A stretch of 64,000 nucleotides of DNA, from positions 2,086,578-2,150,577 of the forward strand of contig CANLOL010000001.1 of assembly GCA_947492905.1 (NCBI GenBank), read 5' to 3'. Numbering within the stretch: position 1 is the stretch's first letter; each line of letters starts with the position of its first letter. Below the pieces are notes generated by a model, which saw nothing but the letters and a program-made list of their open reading frames with translations, was not told the DNA's origin and did not search any database. Shown here one piece after another: positions 53,405-63,258 of this stretch. A program made the translations under genes and the position numbers. This DNA comes from an uncultured Sphingorhabdus sp. (GTDB lineage: Bacteria; Pseudomonadota; Alphaproteobacteria; Sphingomonadales; Sphingomonadaceae).

Positions 53405-55081
53405 TTAACTCGGCAAAGTATCTGCAATGCCCAAACGTTTTTGGCGCCCCCATTCTATCAAACATAAAACTACAGCAAAAAGGCCCAGTGAAGCCGTAAA
53501 TAAGAATACAGGATAATAGCCTTGCGTTTCGATCATCTCTCCCAATGCACCGCGGCCCAGCGTACCGACTAAAAATGTGAGGGATGATAATAAGGCATAT
53601 TGCACTGCACTATATCTTTTGCTTGTTATCGCTGAGAGATAAGCCACAAAAGCTGCTCCTGCTAGGCCGCCTGCTAAATTTTCACCCGTAATTGCTAGCA
53701 TCAATCTTGCCATCCGGTCATCCGCACCAAATAGACCGACTATCCAACCAAAACCGCTATATTTAGCAAAAATGTCAAGTCCTACTCCGCCCGTTGCTAA
53801 ATCAGCATAGAGAAGATTACTCGCCGCTGCCGTGATAGCACCTATGGTCAAAGTTGCCATGCGGCCAAAAAATGCAAAACAAACCCCGCCAAGCGCAAGT
53901 CCAAGCATGGTCATGCCTACTCCGAAGAATTTAGAAGCAACCGCCACTTCACTTTTCGTATATTCTAGTTCGCCTAGATAAAATGGATAAGCAAATGAAC
54001 CCCAAATATTATCGGTAATTCTATAGCTTAATACCAGAGCCAACACCAAGATAGCGGCCCATCCCAAGCGGCCCATTATATCGGTCAGAGGTAATAATAA
54101 TGCTCTATACCCATGGTCCAATATTCGATCGACGCTATTTTGCGCTTTAATGGGTTGGGTTATGACATAACGACCAGAGCGTTTCCATTTCTCCAAAACA
54201 GCCGCGATAATCGCTGGAATAATGACAGTAGAGATAACAATCAATGGCCCCATATTACGAATGAATTGCACCGAATCTGGTCGTTGATCGGGATCAGACC
54301 CCAGTGATTGCACCATGAAAACTATTACAGTTATAAGGGCCCAAGCCCAAAACACACCAACTAAAGATAGAGCAACTGCGCGCACTTTTGGCGATAATGC
54401 GCCGACTTCACGCAATTCATCGCTTGTATCTTGTTTGTCCATAGCCTCTGTGTCAGGAGCAAAAAATGTAGCGCAGCCCACTATGAACATTAGAGCGCCC
54501 ATCAAAGCATATACAACAGGCCAGCTATACCAATCTGCCAAGAATAGAGCCAATGCTCCGCCAGCAAGCGCCGCTATACGATAGCCCAATTGATAAACCG
54601 TTGAGAGCATTTCCACCGTTGCAACTTCGTCAGCAACATCAACGCGCCATGCATCAATCACTACGTCTTGCGTTGCAGAAGCAAAAGCACCAAAACCAGC
54701 AAGCAGTGAGAACCAGCCCAGAGATGTTTGCGGATTTAATAAAGATAAGGTTATGAAAATAATAGCCAATGAAAATTGAGCAGGAATAAGCCAACTTTTG
54801 CGGCGGCCCAATCTATGCAGAGCTGGGATTTTAAGGCGATCAACCACCGGAGACCAGAGAAATTTAAAGGCATAAGCTAGGCCGATGAGTGAAAAAACGC
54901 CCATAGTTTCCAAATCGACTTTGGCGTCCGACAGCCATGCATAGAGGGTGCCCAATAATAAAGCATAAGGAAGACCTGCTGAAAAACCGAAAATGAACAT
55001 CATTCCGGTTTTGCGCTGCCCTAATGATGCTATTAATTTTTTTAGGCCCGGTTTTTTTTCTTCTGCCGCTGCGCTCGCCAT
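53405..55081 (-). CDS. AmpG-like MFS permease
   Basis: A 558-residue inner-membrane transporter with about 12-14 helices, of the AmpG/acetyl-CoA-transporter branch of MFS. The opening KTGMMFIFGFSAGLPYALLLGTL is AmpG-like. SPVVDRLKIPALHRLGRRKSWL is the loop 2-3 motif and ATQDVVIDAWRVDVADEVATVEM is a strong AmpG signature. AmpG imports GlcNAc-anhydro-muropeptides for peptidoglycan recycling. The protein is longer than E. coli AmpG (491) because of a central loop (about residues 300-335) and longer ends, so the substrate is not certain. Divergent from the rluB-like gene. Confidence 0.87.
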   Translation of the reverse strand: MASAAAEEKKPGLKKLIASLGQRKTGMMFIFGFSAGLPYALLLGTLYAWLSDAKVDLETMGVFSLIGLAYAFKFLWSPVVDRLKIPALHRLGRRKSWLIPAQFSLAIIFITLSLLNPQTSLGWFSLLAGFGAFASATQDVVIDAWRVDVADEVATVEMLSTVYQLGYRIAALAGGALALFLADWYSWPVVYALMGALMFIVGCATFFAPDTEAMDKQDTSDELREVGALSPKVRAVALSLVGVFWAWALITVIVFMVQSLGSDPDQRPDSVQFIRNMGPLIVISTVIIPAIIAAVLEKWKRSGRYVITQPIKAQNSVDRILDHGYRALLLPLTDIMGRLGWAAILVLALVLSYRITDNIWGSFAYPFYLGELEYTKSEVAVASKFFGVGMTMLGLALGGVCFAFFGRMATLTIGAITAAASNLLYADLATGGVGLDIFAKYSGFGWIVGLFGADDRMARLMLAITGENLAGGLAGAAFVAYLSAITSKRYSAVQYALLSSLTFLVGTLGRGALGEMIETQGYYPVFLFTASLGLFAVVLCLIEWGRQKRLGIADTLPS

Positions 55082-55171
55082 TATAATCCCCTAAAATCGA
55101 TATATCAGAATCTAACGTTCTTTTCCTGAATAGCTAGTGACTTTTTGCGCTAATTACGCCATGGGGTCGAA

Positions 55172-56284
55172 ATGGCATATAACCGCACCCCAAACCAAAA
55201 GAAAAATCACACCAAAGCCACTGGCCCAAAAGCAAAACCGCGCGCCAAAGGCCGTCAACAGCTTAGAGATGGCACAGAGCGCAAAAGTGATGATAGGGAC
55301 GCAAGACCATTAGGTAAAAAATCGTCAAGCGATAGAAGCCGAAAACCCAATAGTGAAAAAACCAATGCTAGCAGAACCGATCAGCGTCAATTTGGCAAAG
55401 CCGATCATAGTAATAGCGCAGGCAATGATAAACATGGCGTTGCTAGCCGCAAAAAACTATCTGTAAAGCCGCGTTCTCGCCGCGAAAGTTTCGCGAATTT
55501 TGATACAATGCCCGTTAAACCGCGCTTTCAATCCAAAGGCAGCGGTGCATTAGAGCGCGAAAATGGCGAGCAACGTATCGCCAAATTATTGGCCCGCGCT
55601 GGCGTTGCATCACGCCGCGAAATTGAACGTATGATTGCCGATGGCCGCATCGCTCTCAACGGTGAAATTTTAGAAACTCCAGCGGTTTTGCTGAAAAATC
55701 TGCAAGGCGTTACGGTTGATGGCACTCCCGTTGGCCAAACAGATCCTACGCGTCTTTTCCTCTATCATAAAGCAGCTGGCCTATTAACGGCCGAGCGCGA
55801 TTTTACTGGTCGACGCACTATATATGATGATCTGCCAAAAGATTTACCGCGTCTTATGCCCATTGGCCGATTGGATTTGAATACCGAAGGCTTATTGCTC
55901 ATGACCAATGATGGCGAATTTAAGCGCGAGATGGAGCTCCCTAAATTTGGCGTAGAGCGCACTTATCGGGCACGAACATTTGGTGACATATCCCAAGAAC
56001 AGCTTGAATCTTTGGTGGATGGTATTGAAATTGAAGGCATACGATATGGTAAAATTGATGCCAATTTGGAACGGCGTACAGGTGCAAACCAATGGGTAGA
56101 AATGACCTTGACCGAAGGAAAAAACCGCGAAGTACGCCGCGTTTTAGAGCATTTTGAATTGCAAGTATCGCGCCTCATCCGAACCCGCTATGGCCCCTAT
56201 GAATTGGGTGCATTGCCCGTTGGTCAAGTGGTCGAAGTACGGCGCGCGGATGTTATTAAACACCGCCGCAATCTAAAATCATAA
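55172..56284 (+). CDS. rluB: RsuA/RluB-type rRNA pseudouridine synthase with basic N-terminal tail
   Basis: 370 residues. The first 120 or so residues are low-complexity and strongly basic (Lys, Arg, Ser, Asn), likely a disordered RNA-binding tail. The S4 domain follows (ERIAKLLARAGVASRREIER, MIADGRIALNGEIL, residues about 130-180). The catalytic Asp is in MPIGRLDLNTEGLLLMTNDG, with LPKFGVERTYRARTFG, TLTEGKNREVRRVLEHF and VSRLIRTRYGP. RluB modifies 23S rRNA U2605 in E. coli. RsuA or RluE/F specificity cannot be excluded. Confidence 0.9.
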   Translation: MAYNRTPNQKKNHTKATGPKAKPRAKGRQQLRDGTERKSDDRDARPLGKKSSSDRSRKPNSEKTNASRTDQRQFGKADHSNSAGNDKHGVASRKKLSVKPRSRRESFANFDTMPVKPRFQSKGSGALERENGEQRIAKLLARAGVASRREIERMIADGRIALNGEILETPAVLLKNLQGVTVDGTPVGQTDPTRLFLYHKAAGLLTAERDFTGRRTIYDDLPKDLPRLMPIGRLDLNTEGLLLMTNDGEFKREMELPKFGVERTYRARTFGDISQEQLESLVDGIEIEGIRYGKIDANLERRTGANQWVEMTLTEGKNREVRRVLEHFELQVSRLIRTRYGPYELGALPVGQVVEVRRADVIKHRRNLKS

Positions 56285-56293
56285 AGAGGCATC

Positions 56294-56845
56294 ATGCGAA
56301 TTATTTCTGGTGATTGGCGATCACGCACTCTTAAAACACCCAAAGGGGATACCACGCGTCCTACTGCTGATCGTACGCGCGAAGCTTTATTTTCTATGCT
56401 CATCAGCCGTATTGGTAGCTTTGAAGATTTGCGTATCTTAGATTTATTTGCAGGATCAGGCGCACTAGGCTTAGAAGCTCTCTCACGCGGCGGCAAACAT
56501 TGCACCTTTGTTGAACAAAATCCCTCTGCCCTAAAAGCATTAGAAGATAATATAGAAAAATTATCCGCTAAAGACATTGCGCAAATTAAACCATCCTCTG
56601 TTCTTACTTTAGGTAAAGCACCGCAACCATTTGATATTATATTCCTTGACCCGCCCTATCAAACGGGTGCAGCTACTATAGCGTTAGAGAAATTAAACCG
56701 ATTTGATTGGATTGCTCCATCAGCATGGATAAGCGCAGAAACGGAGCGTAATGAACATGTCACTCCAAAAGGTTATACTGTTGAAAATGAGCGTAATATC
56801 GGCAAAGCCAAGATTACATTATTACGACCAATTATTGAGCAATAA
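56294..56845 (+). CDS. rsmD: 16S rRNA m2G966 methyltransferase
   Basis: 183 residues, the usual size. MRIISGDWRSRTLKTPKG and RPTADRTREALFSML open the protein. The SAM-binding motif I is ILDLFAGSGALGLEALSRG and the catalytic motif is IIFLDPPYQTG (DPPY), typical of N2-guanine methyltransferases. It starts 9 bp after the pseudouridine synthase, so two rRNA-modifying enzymes are cotranscribed. GAGG precedes the ATG. Confidence 0.96.
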   Translation: MRIISGDWRSRTLKTPKGDTTRPTADRTREALFSMLISRIGSFEDLRILDLFAGSGALGLEALSRGGKHCTFVEQNPSALKALEDNIEKLSAKDIAQIKPSSVLTLGKAPQPFDIIFLDPPYQTGAATIALEKLNRFDWIAPSAWISAETERNEHVTPKGYTVENERNIGKAKITLLRPIIEQ

Positions 56846-56909
56846 ATAATATTGAGATTTGACAATATCGCACTTGCCCTACGGCTCGTTGTTCCCTAAT
56901 CGTTCTAAT

Positions 56910-59258
56910 ATGAATGAAACTAATATAGCCTTGGCCGATAGCAATGAATTGCCGCCCTATATTCAAGGGTTAAATGCACCGCAGCGCGATGCTGTCATGA
57001 CCACAGAAGGTCCAGTTTTGGTGCTTGCTGGCGCTGGAACAGGTAAAACGGCTGCTCTTACAACGCGCCTTGCTCATTTGATTATCACTCGCAAAGCTTG
57101 GCCATCCGAAATATTGGCTGTTACCTTCACCAATAAAGCGGCTAAGGAGATGAAAGAGCGCATCGGCAAGATGATGGGCGAAGCGGTAGAGGGTATGCCT
57201 TGGCTTGGCACATTCCACAGCATAGGCGCAAAAATGCTGCGGCGCCATGCGGAACTTATCGGGCTTGAGAGCAATTTTACCATCATTGATACCGATGATC
57301 AACTGCGCCTTCTAAAACAATTAATCCAAGCCGAAAATTTGGATGAAAAACGCTATCCAGCCAAACAATTGGCAGCATTGATTGATAAATGGAAAAACAA
57401 AGGTTTCACCCCAAAAGATGTCGATGCAGGGGAGAGCGAAGCCTATGCAGAGGGGCGCGGGGCGGAAATGTACCGCAAATATCAAGAACGCATGCTCACT
57501 CTTAACGCCTGTGATTTTGGTGATTTATTACTTCACAGCTTGCGCTTACTGCGCGAACATGACCATATTTTGGAACAATATCAGGAGCGTTTTAAATATA
57601 TATTGGTCGATGAATATCAAGATACCAATGCCGTTCAATATTTATGGCTAAGGCTGCTCGCACAAAAGCGCAAAAATATTGCCTGTGTCGGTGATGATGA
57701 TCAGAGCATATACAGCTGGCGCGGCGCAGAGGTAGCCAACATATTACGATTTGAAAAAGATTTTCCCGGCGCAAAAACGGTGAAGCTTGAGCAAAATTAT
57801 CGCTCTACTCCGCAAATATTGGCTGCAGCTTCTGGCTTGATTAATTCCAACAGCGATCGTTTGGGCAAAACATTATGGACAGAATTGGATGATGGTGACA
57901 AAGTACGCGTTATGGGCGTATGGGATGGCCCCGAAGAAGCGCGGCGCGTTGGCGAAGAGATTGAGACATTGCAATTACGCGGCGTCGGTTTAGAGCAAAT
58001 TGCGATTTTGGTGCGCGCACAATTTCAGACTCGCGAATTTGAAGATCGCTTCATCCAAATAGGGTTAAATTATCGCATCATTGGCGGTTTTCGTTTCTAT
58101 GAGCGGGCTGAGATTCGCGATGCTATTGCCTATCTGCGCATCATCAATCAAGTGGCCGATGATTTAGCATTTGAACGCATCGTTAATACGCCCAAACGCG
58201 GTATCGGCGATAAAGCCGTTGAGAAGATTCATCTGCTCGCAAGGGCGCACCAATGCCCATTAGCCAAAGCCGCTGCTTTGCTCGTGACAACCGATGAACT
58301 TGCCGGAAAAGCAAAAGTATCGCTTACCAAAGTCAGTCAGGATATAGCCCGATGGCGCGATATGGCGAGCGAACTTCCACCATCCGAATTGGTGCGCATC
58401 GTATTGGATGAGAGCGGTTATACCGATATGCTCCAAGCCGATCGTACACCAGAAGCTGCTGGTCGATTAGAAAATTTATCCGAATTATCCCGCGCGATGG
58501 AAGATTATGAAACATTGGGCGAGTTTTTAGAGCATGTCAGCTTGGTGATGGATAATGATGCCGATCAGAGCGGTTCTAAAATTACCATCATGACCATGCA
58601 CGGCGCCAAAGGCCTTGAATATGACAATGTATTTTGTGTCGGATGGGAAGAAGGCGTATTTCCATCGCAAAGATCGCTAGATGAAGGTGGGCTAGCCAGC
58701 CTAGAAGAAGAGAGGCGCTTAGCCTATGTTGCGATTACGCGGGCAAAACAAAAATGCACGATCTTGCACGCTGCCAATCGGCGTATTTATGGACAATGGA
58801 CCAGCTCTATCCCTTCTCGCTTTATTGAGGAATTACCCGAAGATGCGATTGAGATGGAAAATAGCATGGCGGGCGGTCAATCTATGTGGCGCAACAGTTG
58901 GAGTGAACGCGAGCAACCTTTTACACAGATTGTGAATAATGTTAGCAGTGTGAAAGAGCATATTGACAGCCGAGGCCGTGGCCCCGGTTGGGAACGTGCT
59001 TCAAAATCTCGCAGTTGGGGCAGCGCCGCCAAAGATTATGGCGCATCATCTGCACAAAGACCAGCATCACGAACGCGGACAAGCAGCGCTTTTTCTATGG
59101 CGGATAAAGGCCGTGATGATGTGAAATCTGGCATGCGCATCCATCATAAAAAATTCGGATATGGTATGATAATGGCTATTGATGGCAATAAGCTTGAAAT
59201 TGAATTTGAAGAGGCTGGCCTCAAACATGTTATGGATAGTTTCATTGAAATTGTCTGA
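56910..59258 (+). CDS. uvrD: UvrD/PcrA-type DNA helicase
   Basis: Superfamily 1A 3'-5' helicase for excision and mismatch repair. From the ATG at 56910 it is 782 residues; an in-frame TTG at 56859 lies upstream without a ribosome binding site. Motif I is VLAGAGTGKTAALTTRL, Ia LAVTFTNKAAKEM, II YILVDEYQDTN, III CVGDDDQSIYSWRGAEV, IV VKLEQNYRSTPQIL, V TIMTMHGAKGLEYDNVF and VI RRLAYVAITRAKQKC. The C-terminal Tudor-like domain of PcrA/UvrD is present (GMRIHHKKFGYGMIMAIDG). Naming as uvrD or pcrA is a matter of convention. Confidence 0.96.
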   Translation: MNETNIALADSNELPPYIQGLNAPQRDAVMTTEGPVLVLAGAGTGKTAALTTRLAHLIITRKAWPSEILAVTFTNKAAKEMKERIGKMMGEAVEGMPWLGTFHSIGAKMLRRHAELIGLESNFTIIDTDDQLRLLKQLIQAENLDEKRYPAKQLAALIDKWKNKGFTPKDVDAGESEAYAEGRGAEMYRKYQERMLTLNACDFGDLLLHSLRLLREHDHILEQYQERFKYILVDEYQDTNAVQYLWLRLLAQKRKNIACVGDDDQSIYSWRGAEVANILRFEKDFPGAKTVKLEQNYRSTPQILAAASGLINSNSDRLGKTLWTELDDGDKVRVMGVWDGPEEARRVGEEIETLQLRGVGLEQIAILVRAQFQTREFEDRFIQIGLNYRIIGGFRFYERAEIRDAIAYLRIINQVADDLAFERIVNTPKRGIGDKAVEKIHLLARAHQCPLAKAAALLVTTDELAGKAKVSLTKVSQDIARWRDMASELPPSELVRIVLDESGYTDMLQADRTPEAAGRLENLSELSRAMEDYETLGEFLEHVSLVMDNDADQSGSKITIMTMHGAKGLEYDNVFCVGWEEGVFPSQRSLDEGGLASLEEERRLAYVAITRAKQKCTILHAANRRIYGQWTSSIPSRFIEELPEDAIEMENSMAGGQSMWRNSWSEREQPFTQIVNNVSSVKEHIDSRGRGPGWERASKSRSWGSAAKDYGASSAQRPASRTRTSSAFSMADKGRDDVKSGMRIHHKKFGYGMIMAIDGNKLEIEFEEAGLKHVMDSFIEIV

Positions 59259-59278
59259 TACAATGAAACTTAAAACCA

Positions 59279-60934
59279 TTAGAGACGGTTTAATGATCCT
59301 TTGTAATGTACCACTTCACCAATGAGTGGCATTAATATTTGAACATCAAAGCAAAAAGATCCTTTCTCAGGGCCTTCTGTTATTTGCGACTCTGTTGCAA
59401 CCGGCTTTGGTCCCAAAAACAAAGGCATCGGGATATTAAAAATCGACCATTTTTTTATATCCATGATGAGAGCGCCATCACGAGAATATATATCAAAATA
59501 GAAACGCATAGGGCCAAATCTCTCTATTAAATAATGGCCAGATTGGCTCAAATGACTCGTAAATTTGTGATGCCCTGTTTCATTATAAAAATTTCTAGTC
59601 CAACTCTCGACGCCATCATCTTCCACAAAATCCATTAATATATTATAGTTTCCAGCAGGAGGAAAACCCCCAACTAGAGCAACACATTTAGATAGAAATG
59701 ATGTTCCTCTTTTTACGCTAGCTTTGCCAGAAGCCCCCTCATTGCCAAATACTCTATGCAGGCTTTGAACAGCAGGCGATAATTTTTGATATTCATCCCC
59801 CATTACACGCTGATATAATGTGCTATAATTTTCTTCATCAATTTGCGTTTCAATAGAATAGCCGTTAAATTTCAAATCAAACTGCTCTAATTTCAACAAT
59901 CCACTTGCGTGATAAGCACCTTTTTTCAAACTCTTATTGACCAGCATTTCTGCGATTAATTCCGCTGGGAAAGTTGGGATATCTGGGCCATGATCATCGC
60001 GCGCTACCAATGTCCACCTTTTTAGCATTGCTTGATTATCATTATAGCCTTTTACCTCTATCTTCATAAAAGACGTATCGCTTCCCAAAAAGGAGGTTAG
60101 AGATTGCAATGGTAATAAAAATTTTGAAAGTGAGGATAGAGATTTTATCCATCTCCATTTCACTGGCCAACTGCATAGCCATAAGAATAATGTTTGAAAT
60201 GAGAGCTCTGGCCCAGCACGAAAAATTGTTGAGGGGGAACCATTTATCGAGCTTGGTAATATTTCATGATCAGGCACATCCACTAAAGCCGTGAAACGCC
60301 GAGCGATAGGCTGGTTTCCTATTTGAAATTTTTCACGGCGTAACATTTGCCAACCTGTATAGGATTGCCATTGTTTACTACGCCAAATTTTAAGTGGTTT
60401 ACCAATGTTATTTAAAATTGCGTGTGCAACTGAATTTCCAGCAGAGGCTCTATTGGATGCGCTAATCGATATATTGACCATGCAAACTTCATCCATGCCC
60501 CTTACCAATTTATCGACAACAGCGCGTGATAATGCTGGAACACTTGATGCTCCAGAAATGATAGAAACACCCGCAGATTGTGCGGCTTCATCAAATTCTT
60601 TTATGCCCAAAACAAATTCACGAGAATCTGCTAGATCAATATAGTGAATATCAGAAGCTATACAGGATTTAACAACATTATAGTGACTATTCTGAAACGG
60701 GCCAGCAGCATCTATAACTATATAGGGCTTTACCGATTGGAATATTTTATCAAGATTAACGCTGTTTCGATCACATTCTAATGGTTCACAATTTTTCAAT
60801 TTAGAGGATAATTTACGCGCTTTTTCTTTATTACGCCCTGCAATGATTATATGCCAATCACCACTTTCGGATAAACGTTTAATTAGGCGTTTTCCAAAAC
60901 CTCCATATCCACCGATGATGAGTATTTTCTTCAC
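59279..60934 (-). CDS. Saccharopine-dehydrogenase-like protein with DUF4166 domain
   Basis: 551 residues. Residues 1-160 are a Rossmann domain (ILIIGGYGGFGKRLIKRL, IIIAGRNKEKARKLSSKL, VIDAAGPFQNSHYNVVKSCI, YIDLADSREF) as in saccharopine-dehydrogenase-like NAD(P) proteins. A middle part follows with ISASNRASAGNSVAHAIL and membrane-leaning stretches near SFQTLFLWLCSWPVKW. The last 180 residues (LYQRVMGDEYQKLSPAVQSLHR, SGHYLIERFGPMRFYFDI) match a DUF4166-type domain. Real saccharopine activity is unlikely. Its start overlaps the DCC gene stop by four bases (ATGA). No function is assigned. Confidence 0.82.
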   Translation of the reverse strand: MKKILIIGGYGGFGKRLIKRLSESGDWHIIIAGRNKEKARKLSSKLKNCEPLECDRNSVNLDKIFQSVKPYIVIDAAGPFQNSHYNVVKSCIASDIHYIDLADSREFVLGIKEFDEAAQSAGVSIISGASSVPALSRAVVDKLVRGMDEVCMVNISISASNRASAGNSVAHAILNNIGKPLKIWRSKQWQSYTGWQMLRREKFQIGNQPIARRFTALVDVPDHEILPSSINGSPSTIFRAGPELSFQTLFLWLCSWPVKWRWIKSLSSLSKFLLPLQSLTSFLGSDTSFMKIEVKGYNDNQAMLKRWTLVARDDHGPDIPTFPAELIAEMLVNKSLKKGAYHASGLLKLEQFDLKFNGYSIETQIDEENYSTLYQRVMGDEYQKLSPAVQSLHRVFGNEGASGKASVKRGTSFLSKCVALVGGFPPAGNYNILMDFVEDDGVESWTRNFYNETGHHKFTSHLSQSGHYLIERFGPMRFYFDIYSRDGALIMDIKKWSIFNIPMPLFLGPKPVATESQITEGPEKGSFCFDVQILMPLIGEVVHYKGSLNRL

Positions 60935-61329
60935 AAAATTCGTTTTGCATCCTCTGGCTTAGGCAACCAACATTCATTCCTCTGTCCAAATATGCGATAT
61001 CGATTACGGGCTATAAAACGGTATATAGGATCGCGAATGAAGCGCGGGATTATCGAGAAAAATGCCATCATACGCCACGGCCAGCCTAGCTTGCTATAGA
61101 TGAAAATCACAGCATCGCTATCTGTTTTAATGTCGTCGCCATCAACGATAATTAAGGTATCAGGATCATTCGGATCCATATCAAATTTTTGATATAATGC
61201 AGTGCCAACCGCTCCTTGCATAGAAGCAAGTTTGAAATAATGATGTTTGTCATATTTCAATATGAATTGTGCATTATAAGAACAAAGAACACACATCGCA
61301 TCAAATACAATGATTGGTTCTTTGCTCAT
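60931..61329 (-). CDS. DCC family (DUF393) thiol-disulfide oxidoreductase-like protein
   Basis: 132 residues, a thioredoxin-fold DUF393 protein. The family signature DxxCxxC is Asp10, Cys13 and Cys16 in VFDAMCVLCSYNAQF. YFKLASMQGAVGTALYQKF and the C-terminal IPRFIRDPIYRFIARNRYRIFG are conserved in the family, as is DTLIIVDGDDI. A redox role is suggested by the fold; the substrate is unknown. First gene of a coupled pair with the saccharopine-dehydrogenase-like protein. The gap to the DUF885 gene upstream is 24 bp, so the three may form one transcript. Confidence 0.9.
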   Translation of the reverse strand: MSKEPIIVFDAMCVLCSYNAQFILKYDKHHYFKLASMQGAVGTALYQKFDMDPNDPDTLIIVDGDDIKTDSDAVIFIYSKLGWPWRMMAFFSIIPRFIRDPIYRFIARNRYRIFGQRNECWLPKPEDAKRIL

Positions 61330-61353
61330 ATCTTAAATCCTTAATTCATATTT

Positions 61354-63129
61354 TTAGAAAACAGCCTTAGCTTCATCTTCTTTCATCATTGCTTTACGAA
61401 CCAATGGAATATGCGGGCCGCCATAGCTTAAAAATTCGTCATGAAATGCTTTCCATTTATCACGGTCACCGCCCGTCCAATCTTCGCGCAATTTCTTAAT
61501 CATAAGCTTGCCCAATGTATAATTCAGATAGGCGGGATCATATGTGCCGCGCTCTGATTGCTGGATCGCTGTGCCCTCTACTTGATAACATTCATCAATG
61601 AAGAATTTTTTAGAACGCTCGACGCTCCAACCCTGAGCATGCAAACCAATAGCGGATAAATAACGGCAATCGCGCAGTAATGCGTTACTAATCTGTCCAA
61701 CGCGAATTTCATCAGGAGTAAGACCTTCCATCACACCACTATCTGGCAGACCAGCCTCAATCATTAATTCTTCACCATAATGTGCAAAACCCTCTGCAAA
61801 GGCATAGCCTACAAATAGACGGCCAAATAAGGATTCTGCTCTATTCGCATGAAGGAAGTTTAAGAAATGGCCCGGCCAAATCTCATGAATAGATGTCCCT
61901 AGCAAATCTGCTTTACCTGGCACAAAATCATCTTGCGCTTTTTGCGTCCAGCTCGGATCGGGTGGGCTGATATAATATACTGATGGCAATCCCGTTTCAA
62001 ACGGTCCAGGAATATCAATATAAGCTGAATTAGCGCGGTTATAAGGAGGCGATTCCTCTACCAATGCCTCTTCGGTTCCTGGAATGGAAACCAAATCTTT
62101 ATCCTGCAAAAATGCTTTTGTCGGCGGCAATTGACGGCGCGCCTCTGCAACAGGGCCATCGCTAGCTTTATTCGCATTCATTTTATCCATACATTGCTGC
62201 GCCGTTTGTCCGGGTGCATAGCGGGCGCATACTTCGGCTAAAGCATCTTGATTGCGTTTTAAATCTGCCTTTCCAATCGCTTCTAATTCAGCCAGAGATA
62301 TATCTACACCTTCGGTTTTTTTGACCATATTGGAAAATTTTTCAGCGCCCAATTCAAAACCCGTCGCACTGCCCGCTTGTGAACCAACATGCGCTGCTAA
62401 TTGCTTCATAGCCACAGATGCTGCATCAGCCGCTTCTTTCAGCTCATTTTGCAATGCTTCATCTTCGACTTCTGCAAAAGCGGCAATGGCATCCCCTACA
62501 TAAAAGGCACCGAAACCGCCAAAACCGCCTTGACCACGTTTCACAAAGGTTGCCGGCAACGGTAATTTCAAATTGGTTTGAATTTGTGATGCCGCCGTTG
62601 GAATATTTTTGAGATATTTGATAAAAGCTTTTAAGCGCGTTTCGGCATCTGCATAAGGGCGCGCGATATAGACGCTTGGGTCCAATGCTCCAATATAATA
62701 AGCGGGATTTTTATGCGGTTGATCGGCTTCTTCAAGCCAGAATAATTCGCCCTCCATCGTATTGATGAGATATTGGCGTTCAAATTTTTGCGCATCGGTT
62801 AAATCGGCTTCATCAACAGCCTGTGCATCTAATATCGCTTTTTTACGATAATCAATTGCCGCCTTTAATCCTTCTGGTGAAAAATCGATCAACTGCCCAT
62901 CAAATTCATGGCGTCCTTGGCTAATTGCAAAAGTGGGATTAATCTCGAAATAGCCATTTAAGAAACTCTCCATATAGTCTCCCCAAGCGCTACCATCGCT
63001 TTTTACTTCGGCCGCAGCAATTGTATCGCTGCTATTTTCGCTATTCTTTTCGCTACTCTTTTCGTTACAGGCCCCTGTAATTGCTATTGCAGCCAATGAT
63101 GCTGCCAACATAAATTTGCGCATATCCAT
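61354..63129 (-). CDS. DUF885 lipoprotein, putative metallopeptidase
   Basis: 591 residues. A lipoprotein signal peptide ends at Cys21 (AITGACNEK), so it is probably membrane-anchored in the envelope. A Ser/Glu-rich linker of 20 residues follows. The DUF885 fold covers the rest, with FLNGYFEINPTFAISQGRHEFDG, VEESPPYNRANSAYIDIPGP and the metal-binding motif HEIWPGHFLNF (HExxxGH type). EGFAHYGEELMIEAGL supplies further ligands. The family includes carboxypeptidase-like zinc proteins. Substrate unknown. Divergent from the MFS gene. Confidence 0.9.
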   Translation of the reverse strand: MDMRKFMLAASLAAIAITGACNEKSSEKNSENSSDTIAAAEVKSDGSAWGDYMESFLNGYFEINPTFAISQGRHEFDGQLIDFSPEGLKAAIDYRKKAILDAQAVDEADLTDAQKFERQYLINTMEGELFWLEEADQPHKNPAYYIGALDPSVYIARPYADAETRLKAFIKYLKNIPTAASQIQTNLKLPLPATFVKRGQGGFGGFGAFYVGDAIAAFAEVEDEALQNELKEAADAASVAMKQLAAHVGSQAGSATGFELGAEKFSNMVKKTEGVDISLAELEAIGKADLKRNQDALAEVCARYAPGQTAQQCMDKMNANKASDGPVAEARRQLPPTKAFLQDKDLVSIPGTEEALVEESPPYNRANSAYIDIPGPFETGLPSVYYISPPDPSWTQKAQDDFVPGKADLLGTSIHEIWPGHFLNFLHANRAESLFGRLFVGYAFAEGFAHYGEELMIEAGLPDSGVMEGLTPDEIRVGQISNALLRDCRYLSAIGLHAQGWSVERSKKFFIDECYQVEGTAIQQSERGTYDPAYLNYTLGKLMIKKLREDWTGGDRDKWKAFHDEFLSYGGPHIPLVRKAMMKEDEAKAVF

Positions 63130-63258
63130 ACCATCCTCTTACAAAAATATTTATGCGTAATAACTACACAGATTATCATTTGATACCAGTGTTACTTTCC
63201 TCTCTTCGCTTCATTAATTGCTTTCTAGCAATAGAATATGTCGCTAAGAGATTTCTCA

